From Symsagittifera roscoffensis (lineage: Eukaryota; Xenacoelomorpha; Acoela; Convolutidae), in the NCBI RefSeq assembly GCF_963678635.1, contig NC_087066.1, forward strand, positions 29,703,301 to 29,767,300: DNA of 64,000 bases, written 5' to 3'. The position numbers and the translations under genes were made by a program. The notes below the pieces were generated by a model. The model ran no database searches. It saw only the letters and a program-made list of their open reading frames with translations, and was not told the DNA's origin. Below are positions 58,901 to 64,000 of this stretch, in pieces (within the stretch, counting starts at the first letter, position 1; each line of letters opens with the position of its first letter).

Positions 58901-60161
58901 TTTTCTCGTCAAATTTAAAAAAAACGTTCTGTTTAATTTTATTTCACTTCCAGATAATATTGATACGTGTCTGGACTAATTTCGTTTGTTTTTTTCGTTA
59001 GTTAAATTGCGTTTTTTGGCTGAGTTTTTGTTCAATTTTCTCATTCTTTAAAATTGTTTTTGTTTGACCGGATTTTTTTAGGAATTAAAATCGGCGTTTG
59101 TTTTTAGCTTCAGAATTTCAAAATCGTTTGTTTGTTCTGAGCAGCGTCTCTTTCTTATTTCTACATCTTTGTTTGATTAGATTTTTTTTGAGCAATTTTT
59201 TCTTTAAGCAAGAATAATAATTATTTGATTTTGCATTGTTTTCAAATGTTTTTGAAGTATACTATTTTCAATAGTTTGTTGTTTCTAGAAACTTTTAAAG
59301 TTGTTTCAGGTGAGATTGTTTGTTTATTGTATTTGTTCTGATTATTTTAAAATAATATAAAATTGTTCGGTTATTGTATATTGTGTTATCTAAAAAAATC
59401 GGAATTAGTTTTTTTTCATCAGTGTGCTGCTTGCAAATAGTTTCATCGCGTGTTTTCTGCAAAGATGGCCAGTTTAAAACGTCAGTTGGAGTCAAGATGA
59501 TTTTTTGAATCTGATGTTTTGACATTTTTTTCTTGACATACATTTTTTTCCATCGCAAGTGGTGCGGAGCTCTCCTTCGCATCTGTGTAAAGTTTTTTTG
59601 ATATCATACAAAGTTTTTGGCTAGAAAAAGTCATTATTTTTTTAAAATGTCATTTCTCAGTAGAAAAGTTGCAAAACCGAAGAGTTCGTGCCATGAGTGC
59701 TCTGTTTAGGTGCTCTTTTGGGTCACAAGACGGACACAAATGAAGGCACTCAGTGGGAGATCATCATGCTCTACTTCCTAGCCACCACCTGTATCTGCTG
59801 CCTCTTCTGTTTCCTTCTTTCTCTCAGTGACCTCTGTTTCGGAAACAGGGTGCTCAACAGGGGCAAACGGGTCCAGTCTGTCAACTACACCAGAAACATA
59901 CACATCAATTCAGGCGTAGATGAAGTAGATGATTCGGTCAGGGACTCAACCGAGAATTCGAGGTCCTCAAAGGAGGCACTCACAGAACAAGAAGACACGC
60001 AAACTTTCGATTATGCTAACAGTAAAGTCGTCCAATTGAGATCGGACTCTACGTATTCACGTTTACATGAGCAACCTTCGGAAAATTCACAAGGCCGAAC
60101 GATTAAAATTAGCGAAAATTCGATATCAACAGTGAATGAAGATCAAGAAATGAGTGCTTAG
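28940..60161 (+). CDS. MFSD1: MFSD1-type lysosomal major facilitator transporter, six coding exons, 594 aa
   Basis: Join 28940-28994, 55363-55617, 56322-56558, 56769-57213, 57584-57924, 59710-60161. All junctions are GT-AG and keep one frame of 595 codons including TAG. The protein aligns by eye with vertebrate MFSD1: DPSR plus TM1 (about 40-64), the LLYAIYSWTN segment, MFS motif A GFFIDRFG (131-138), then WFKNKELAFAFS, and TM7-TM12 in exons 4-6. MFSD1 is a lysosomal membrane dipeptide exporter working with the accessory protein GLMP; that is family knowledge. Odd points: a Ser/Thr/Glu-rich C-terminal tail of about 110 residues (about 485-594), so the protein is longer than the roughly 465-aa mammalian form; a Pro-rich TM1-TM2 loop with an N-glycosylation sequon at N97; and no clear N-terminal dileucine sorting motif. 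Exons 2-6 are secure. Exon 1 rests on phase and context and needs a 26.4-kb intron. Confidence 0.92.
29595..29740 (+). repeat. Short interspersed TTAGGTGTAGAT repeats
   Basis: Four or five copies of (C)GNTTAGGTGTAGAT-like words, two of them preceded by CGAA(C/T)TAAGAGAG(C/T)GGCT. It looks like a decayed short tandem repeat. Confidence 0.55.
30342..31110 (+). mobile_element. Helitron-like 5' end with pyrimidine tract
   Basis: A CTAT microsatellite leads into TCTATACTATATTTAAATGC, then the shared leader (TTTTGCATGTTTAACGAAAGAA), a GTCT run and a block (TTTCGACGATTTATTTCAAAA) that recurs at 33175. From about 30650 to 31110 it becomes an almost pure pyrimidine tract of TTTTTTCTATC and TTTAGTGTC units. 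No 3' hairpin-CTAG end follows directly. Confidence 0.55.
31260..32190 (+). repeat. Second array of the GTTATGGCC-type minisatellite
   Basis: Diverged monomers carry AAAAAGTTATGGCTGTCGGA, CCTCGGAAAATTTCAATTTT and GGGTTGTGAGAAGCTCCCCT, in the same order as in 26190-27430. It directly follows the pyrimidine tract and ends just before another Helitron-like 5' terminus (32203). Confidence 0.65.
32203..32235 (+). mobile_element. Solo Helitron-like 5' terminus
   Basis: CTAT repeats followed by TCTATACTATATTTGAATGC, then unrelated sequence. It is a truncated or recombined element end with no matching 3' terminus nearby. Confidence 0.45.
32572..32643 (+). repeat. tRNA-like sequence (CAT in the anticodon position)
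   Basis: The A box TGGCTGAGTGG (32579-32589) is intact and a B-box-like AAATCGAATCC lies at 32622-32632. The middle stem-loop GAGACTCATAATCT resembles the elongator Met tRNA anticodon arm, and the D-arm looks more like Ser/Leu tRNA. Acceptor and T stems do not pair well. Most likely a tRNA pseudogene or SINE head; a functional tRNA-Met is unlikely. Confidence 0.45.
33030..33110 (+). repeat. CTAT and GTCT tetranucleotide microsatellites
   Basis: An ATCT/CTAT run is followed directly by a GTCT run (TCTGTCTGTCTGTCTGTCTG). The same order of microsatellites occurs in the Helitron-like leader at 30331-30540. Confidence 0.85.
33111..33976 (+). mobile_element. Helitron-like element, short copy with 3' end
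   Basis: After a leader block shared with 30550-30660 come four or five core monomers (CTGTAGTTGGAAGCTGTCAG and similar). The 3' end is hairpin GCACC-GAA-GGTGC (33952-33964), GTTACACG and CTAG (33973-33976), then T. The loop differs from other copies but the stem is intact. The 5' terminus is hidden in the microsatellites just upstream. Confidence 0.6.
33977..35361. other. Unassigned intron sequence
   Basis: AT-rich sequence between the last Helitron-like element and the 1476-bp array. No repeat, RNA gene or coding signal was recognised. Confidence 0.5.
36131..36565. mobile_element. Outer TIR element of nested pair (copy 1 of array)
   Basis: The ends are GGCTCTTTTCCAGTTCCCCC and, reversed, GGCTCTTTTCCAGTCCCCCC. 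It is flanked by perfect 8-bp direct repeats CATTCTCC (36123-36130 and 36566-36573). Without the inner insertion it is about 207 bp. An internal box (GTAACATCACGCATTTAGCC on the minus strand) recurs in related elements near 43085 and 40225. Equivalent positions lie 1476 and 2952 bp downstream. Confidence 0.8.
36240..36459. mobile_element. Inner TIR element inserted in the outer one (copy 1 of array)
   Basis: It is 220 bp from GGCTCTTTTCCTGTCCCCC to GGGAAACTGGAAAAGAGCT, flanked by perfect 8-bp direct repeats CAAATTTG (36232-36239 and 36460-36467). It lies wholly inside the outer element, so it inserted later. It shares its interior with the solo copy at 25377-25608. An 8-bp duplication fits hAT, P or Merlin transposases; the GG terminus is more Merlin-like. 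Confidence 0.8.
39919..39931 (+). repeat. Run of 13 G
   Basis: A homopolymer just after the 1476-bp array in sequence that keeps module words of the GGCTCTTTTCC family (TTGTTCTTCAT, CGTAACATCACGC further on). Its length is liable to sequencing error. Confidence 0.9.
42934..43156. mobile_element. GGCTCTTTTCC-family TIR element (copy 1 of 6.5-kb repeat)
   Basis: The ends are GGCTCTTTTCCACTC and, reversed, GCTCTTTTCCACTACACCC. The interior has TTGTAACATTACGCGTTTAGCC, the box seen in the outer element at 36131-36565. A second, more decayed element (about 42717-42929, GGCTATTTTCC...GGAAAAGAGC) abuts it on the left. The pair recurs in the second 6.5-kb copy. Target duplications are not clear. Confidence 0.6.
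44384..44456 (+). repeat. tRNA-like sequence, SINE head (copy 1)
   Basis: ACTTGACTCAGAGGTAACGA resembles an A box/D arm and CGGTTCGAATCGG holds a B box (GGTTCGAATC, 44436-44445). The middle TTTGCCTGATA is like tRNA-derived SINE heads. It does not fold into a full cloverleaf. Confidence 0.5.
44465..44601. mobile_element. Short GGCTCTTTTTC-family TIR element (copy 1 of 6.5-kb repeat)
   Basis: The ends are GGCTCTTTTTCTTTTTCCCC and, reversed, GGCTCTTTTTCCTTTCCCC. The flanks are T-rich (G followed by Ts on both sides), so a target duplication is possible but low in information. The interior TTGGTCTTCATACTCAACCT recurs in the 1476-bp unit near 35995. Repeated in the second 6.5-kb copy. Confidence 0.55.
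46640..46925. mobile_element. Truncated CAG...CTG MITE at the duplication junction
   Basis: It begins CAGGGGGATTTAGGATTTTC and runs through GCGCGCGCTCCTCTTCAAAT to GAAGATGCCTTTTG, where it stops and the second 6.5-kb copy starts. The complete version lies at 53174-53590. The truncation marks the breakpoint of the duplication. Confidence 0.75.
50913..50985 (+). repeat. tRNA-like sequence, SINE head (copy 2)
   Basis: The same sequence as 44384-44456, carried by the second 6.5-kb copy at an offset of 6529 bp. Confidence 0.5.
52622..52655. repeat. Perfect 12-bp inverted repeat unique to copy 2
   Basis: The arms AATAGACACAAT (52622-52633) and ATTGTGTCTATT (52644-52655) flank a 10-nt loop. The matching site in copy 1 (about 46094-46123) has the left arm but reads GGATATTCC where the right arm would be. 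Confidence 0.9.
53174..53590. mobile_element. CAG...CTG MITE, fuller copy
   Basis: Opposite orientation to 20165-20503. Left end CAGGGGGATTTAGGATTTTC; internal GCCGCAGGCAAGTTTTTGAAAA; then GGGTTCGTCGGCGAAAATGG and GGGACCCTTTGGTTGG.GAGTGGG; ends near TGTCCGCTCCCGCTCCCC. The right terminus is degenerate. Confidence 0.65.
55363..55617 (+). CDS. MFSD1: MFSD1 coding exon 2 (TM1, luminal loop 1)
   Basis: Acceptor TTTTTTTTATAG ends at 55362 and the donor is GTTAAC at 55618. It encodes CMDPSR, transmembrane segment 1 ending in GNYYCFDMPSVLQ (equivalent to the GSYFCYDNPAALQ region of vertebrate MFSD1), then a Pro-rich loop (PPPPSTPAP) and the sequon NST at residues 97-99. The exon is markedly richer in G+C than the surrounding intron. 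Confidence 0.93.
55618..56321 (+). other. MFSD1: MFSD1 intron 2 with MITE remnant
   Basis: A 704-bp intron. The part 55840-56110 keeps words of the CAG...CTG MITE (GACCAAATTGATTTTCCGAGAG, cut here to its core GATTTTCCGAGAGC; TACAAAGACCC; TCTGGCGCC-like and ACTAAAGGGGTTCG), so an old copy sits in the intron. Confidence 0.55.
56322..56558 (+). CDS. MFSD1: MFSD1 coding exon 3 (TM2-TM4 region)
   Basis: Acceptor CCCTTTTTCAG ends at 56321 and the donor is GTGAGT at 56559. It encodes LLYAIYSWTNALVVLFSG, motif A GFFIDRFG in the TM2-TM3 loop, the FSCLCLVGSSVFAFGA helix, and the start of TM4 (GRLLFGAG). These elements are in the usual MFS order. Confidence 0.95.
56769..57213 (+). CDS. MFSD1: MFSD1 coding exon 4 (TM4-TM7 region)
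   Basis: Acceptor TGCTGTTACAG ends at 56768 and the donor is GTGAGT at 57214. It encodes WFKNKELAFAFSMKL, which corresponds to the WFKGKELNLVFGLQL stretch conserved in MFSD1, then TM5-TM6, the central cytosolic loop ending near LPKLYWL, and the start of TM7 (FFYCTLFPFVAD). It is the longest of the internal coding exons. Confidence 0.95.
57584..57924 (+). CDS. MFSD1: MFSD1 coding exon 5 (TM8-TM11 region)
   Basis: Acceptor GTGTGTTTCAG ends at 57583 and the donor is GTGAGT at 57925. It encodes VTAGALYDVSLFFMPVAGAL, matching the conserved MFSD1 TM8 segment, followed by the DYFG loop and helices ending with GTAMGLTSCVQMLGIG, which parallels GTAYGFMQSIQNLGLA of vertebrate MFSD1. Confidence 0.95.
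57925..59709 (+). other. MFSD1: MFSD1 intron 5
   Basis: A 1785-bp T-rich GT-AG intron. No shared repeat, RNA gene or alternative exon was recognised. Introns 3 (56559-56768) and 4 (57214-57583) are also plain. Confidence 0.75.
59710..60161 (+). CDS. MFSD1: MFSD1 coding exon 6 (TM12 and C-terminal tail)
   Basis: Acceptor TCTGTTTAG ends at 59709 and the stop is TAG at 60159-60161. It encodes TM12 (about residues 462-484), a basic patch (NRGKR) and a hydrophilic tail rich in Ser, Thr, Glu and Asp. The tail is longer than in mammalian MFSD1 and probably cytosolic, which fits a regulated or sorting segment, but no definite sorting motif is visible. Confidence 0.93.
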
Positions 60162-60173
60162 ATATTTTACCAA

Positions 60174-60179
60174 AATAAA
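60174..60179 (+). promoter_or_regulatory. MFSD1: AATAAA polyadenylation signal of MFSD1
   Basis: A canonical AATAAA lies only 12 nt after the MFSD1 stop codon, so the 3' UTR may be very short. Other AT-rich candidates occur further down; this is the first canonical one. Confidence 0.55.
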
Positions 60180-62139
60180 TTGGACAAAGCCGAGCTGAAC
60201 AAAGTTAAAAACCTTTTTCTATTCTTTATTTAAAAAAACTTATGTTTAAGTAATGATAAAATTATAGTTAGTGCTAAATTATATTTGTTTTATTCAAATT
60301 AAGTATCATTGTTCCGATTAATTGAAAAATCAGGTATCACAAATAATCAGCGGAATCTAAGAAACTATAAAAGCCCTTTTAGACGTGATTCGAACAACTG
60401 TATAAAAAATTGGAAAAAATTTCTCAGCGTCGAGAAAAACCGGTTTGAAATTTTTGGTCTAATTTTGAGCTAATAAAATCACAATATAAATTCAAAATTT
60501 TAGTCGTCTTTCAATTTTCTGTTTTTCCACTACGACTGTTTTAGTAAAGAGATACTAAATCAGTTGAATACTGAATGAGAGTGAGAAATAAAAAAAGTTA
60601 AAAATGATCAATTTGTAGTAAACAAATTATATAAATGAAGTCAGCCTCATATTACGAAACTCAAGTTTGACTTAGCCCATTTAAAACAAGCCGAGACTGT
60701 TAAACCGAATAAAAACGAAAAAGTAATCATTCGAAATCAGACTCGTTAATTTAAAATTTACTAGTTTTCAATTATAGTAAAAACTATTTATATCAAAATA
60801 AAATCCATGCTTTAGAAAGAAAGACAGGATAAGCTTTACCAAATAATATAAGTGGCTTTAAAAACGAAAAATGAACCGACATAAACAGACAAAAACCACG
60901 AGTCCAAAATTTACTGAAAAAATAATTACTAACTGAAACGAGCTTTGTTTAATTACTAGTTAAATAATGGTGTTTTTTTTTAATTTTCAGGAAATTGAGC
61001 ATGCACGCAGTGAAATTTACCTTACTAAATTGACAATTCTGTGAACAAGGTTATTTATAGTGAAAAAATCTGATCGCAAAGGTAAGAAATCCAATTCAAG
61101 CCCAATATGGGTTGAATATGCTGCCTCACTTGACCGCCTGCAGGTTTCCGTTAGGTTGTCAAAATTGGCTGGAAACAAATGACCCTGCGCACTAGTTCCT
61201 TCCAACTTTTCGAAAGTGGTCGTAACAAGGAAAGTTTAAGTGAGTTTTGAAAAATGTATTGGGGTGACGTTACTATTCGGATTTGTAGGTCTATGATGTG
61301 AACATATTCTGATACCTGAAAACTTTAAAATAATCTATTGCAACTATTCTTGTTGACTGCGGCTACAAAGTAAAAGAGCAAATAATTATTAGCATGCTTA
61401 TCATTGCTAATGCCTTCTGTTCACCCAATTCCCCTTGCCTCAAAAAAAGAGCTAAAAGAATTTGATCAGAAAAATTATTTAAAAAATTGTGTGATCAGAC
61501 TCAAGTTCCGCCGAGCAGAAAATGTTCGATTGGAATTCGACTAAGCAAAACTGTTTGATTGAAGCTTAAATTAAACAGAATTTAATAGCCAAATTCGCGC
61601 AAAAAAGGCAAAGGCAATCCCAAAGGCAATCGAAACAAAAAAGTGCCACTTTCAACAATTATCTTTCTTTTTTCGATCTCGCGTTCGCTTGAATCAGAAT
61701 TTCTTCACTTTCTTCCTTTTTTCCGGCAAAATATGTTTTTAAACATGTTCAATTATAAAAGAAAATTGAGCATTATCCGGCGTTTGAATAGCTTTTTAGC
61801 TACTGTGCAGAAATTACAATTATAATTAACGAACTGCTGTTTTGCTTCGCAAAAAAATTGCAGTTCAGAATAACAAGAGTTACAAACAACCACTCCAAGT
61901 TATATCGATGAAACGAATAAATCTTGAACTATCAGATGAGTTTTTCTCAAATTGGGTTCAGTCAACAAAAACAAAAAATGACAACAAATTTTTCAATAAA
62001 ACCCAGCAAAAAAAAATAACAGGCTGCAAATCATTTTGCAAAGTTTGGGCTTCAAAGTTTAATCAAAACAATGACTATTTTTTGCTTTGCGGTCAACCCA
62101 CGTTAACGCCAAAAATACGCTTTCAGTTGCTGACAAAAC
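60180..62139. other. Downstream of MFSD1, nothing recognised
   Basis: AT-rich sequence with short K/N/F-rich open frames that look like noise. No transposon end or RNA gene was seen. Confidence 0.5.
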
Positions 62140-63900
62140 TAATTTAAAGTGAGCTGCGTGTGTCGCTTAATAAAGCTCATGATGAAATTTCTCATTAATT
62201 TCGAGAAAAAATGAGTTAGACTAAGTCGAAAAAGCCACCTTGCTCCGAAAAAAAATCAAATTTTAACACATTTTTATAAGCAATTTGCGCAAACATTTGT
62301 TGGATTAAAAAAGAGGCTCAGTTTTATAAATATTTGTCAGCAAGTGAACTGATAGTTTGTGCGAATTTGTGAATCCTTGTTTTGGTTAAACCTATCGGCC
62401 CGACTTCTGTTTTATTAGTAAAAAATAAATTGAGTTTGATAGCCAAAAAACGTCGCTTTACTATAACAGTAATAGTTTTTTAATTTAAAACTTTTATAAT
62501 CAATTTGCGCAAGTTTTTCAGAAAAAAATATTTATTTGGCAAAAAATTTATGCCCTTGCTAATTTTGGTTGGTTTACAAAAAGCGCTCCTTTTTATATAT
62601 AACTTTGTCTGCAATTAAAAAACTTATAGTTTAGTTGAAAATATGATTGAAAAACCCAAAATGATCCAAGTTGTAGGTAAGTTTAATGGCCCAAGTTTTG
62701 CAAAACTGCACCAAAATCATTCTATTGAAAATCCAAGCAATTTGTGTCATGTTCCATTTTTGTCCTAAGTCAAGCTAGTTGGAGAAAAAAGCAATCTAAA
62801 CATTTAGTTTTGTTCGTCCTGCCCGCATAAATTAAATGAGAACTGTACTTTAAAAGCAAAACCAAATTAAGGCTCCAACAACACTTTTGTATTAATCAAA
62901 ACTAGCAAATTTTGTTATTTTAGCTAGTTTCTAAAGAACTGTAGCAGATGCTTTAAATTGTACCACAAAGAGATCTTAACATTTCAATTAAAAAACGAAT
63001 TAAACAGAATGCTTTCTGCTTACTTATAATTTAAGTAAGAAAAACTTTCTTACATGATACAGCAAAATATGATGAAAAAGAAAATATGACTGACAAAAAT
63101 TAGAAACAAGTTCTCTGCATGATTAGATTATCTCTAAAAATTAGACCAAAAAAAAATTTGGTTGATTCGCTTGTTGCAAATGTGCTTTGACTAGGGTAAG
63201 CTAAATAAAACAATTTAAAAAATTTCTCTGTTTTTGTAAGTCAAGGGAGAATTTTCATTGCAATGACTAAAGTTTTCTCTGTAACTGTAACTCGAGGTAG
63301 ATTTTTCAATGGATTGACAAAAGCTTCAACTCAACTGCCTTTACGCCGGAACTACCAGTTTAGTTGCTGACAAAACTAAATTAAAGTGAGCTTCGTTTGT
63401 CGCAGAGTAAATGTATCAAGAAACTTGTCATTATTGAATGAAAGCATTTAACTAAGTTTGATAACCAGAAAGTGTTTTTTACTACGTGAATTATCAATTT
63501 TTTATTTAATAACTTTTTCATATGCTTTTTGTAGCATCTTAACAAAAATGTTTTAGCAAACATTATGTCCTTGCTAATTTTTGTTGCGTTAAAAACAAGC
63601 TCAATTTTATAAAGTTTTGGCAGTAATTGAACCGATAATTTAGATGAAGTTGTGATTGAAAAAAAGGATCCGTGTTTTTGGTAGGTTTATTGGCCCGAAT
63701 TTTGCAAACATACAGCACGTTCATTTTACCACGCAATTGTAGTCAGGTTCAATTTTTGTTGTTTTTCTAGCCGATTGGAGAATCTCTTTCAAGTCTTTTT
63801 GTCCCGCCCGGATAAATTAAATGGGGACTGAAGTTACAAAGCAAAACCAAGCTATGGCTCCGGCAACACTTTTGTGTTTTACCAGTTTTTTCCAATACTA
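62140..63900 (+). repeat. Diverged repeats, two to three copies
   Basis: Ordered words recur: TTGCTGACAAAACTAA.TTAAAG (62129 and 63365); CCTTGCTAATTTT.GTTG (about 62555 and 63570); GCTCAGTTTTATAAA / GCTCAATTTTATAAA (62315 and 63600); GATAAATTAAATG-type words (62825 and 63810) followed by GCTCC.(A/G)CAACACTTTTGT. Three partial copies (about 62140-62430, 62430-62900, 63365-63900) are likely. The family is unknown. Confidence 0.55.
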
Positions 63901-64000
63901 GCGATTGTCAACGAAGTTTGAATTGTGATGAGACATACTCATAATACTTTTGGTCTTGGATAGTGTTTTGTTCTTTATTTCCGGTTGAAGCACTCATGGT

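Overview
The window is AT-rich eukaryotic DNA with GT-AG introns. It carries two recognisable protein-coding genes, both on the plus strand, in a background of transposon-derived and tandem repeats. Intron-containing animal-type genes (a PLAC8-family Cys-rich protein and an MFSD1-type transporter), BEL/Pao retroelement remains, Helitron-like elements and MITEs suggest an invertebrate metazoan. The sequence does not let me name a phylum. No bacterial, viral or CRISPR-type features were seen.

Layout. 1-1285: 3' part of a Helitron-like element with a minisatellite core. 2014-2420: decayed CAG...CTG MITE. 2717-10345: three-exon PLAC8-family gene whose first coding intron (about 6 kb) contains another Helitron-like element, a perfect-looking 465-bp tandem duplication and a decayed coding-like stretch. 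12716-15050: two more Helitron-like segments. 15310-16180: degenerate CATC array. 20165-21970: MITE and small duplications. 22753-24898: decayed BEL/Pao pol with an inverted second copy. 25377-25608: solo TIR element. 26190-27430: second minisatellite family. 28940-60161: MFSD1, six coding exons, with a proposed first intron of 26.4 kb. That intron holds Helitron fragments, a pyrimidine tract, a 3 x 1476-bp tandem array (35362-39789) and a 2 x 6.5-kb tandem duplication (40407-53460). 62140-63900: diverged repeats downstream.

How the pieces work together. The two genes are functionally unrelated. PLAC8 proteins are small Cys-rich membrane-associated proteins; MFSD1 is a lysosomal major facilitator transporter that exports dipeptides. 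The notable biology is the repeat architecture. Helitron-like elements share a 3' hairpin plus CTAG terminus around a 130-210-bp minisatellite. A MITE family with GGCTCTTTTCC ends is nested inside itself with two perfect 8-bp target duplications and is then carried within a tandemly amplified 1476-bp unit. A 6.5-kb duplication has its junction inside another MITE. I found no convincing new gene system; the repeat structures are the best candidates for a second look.
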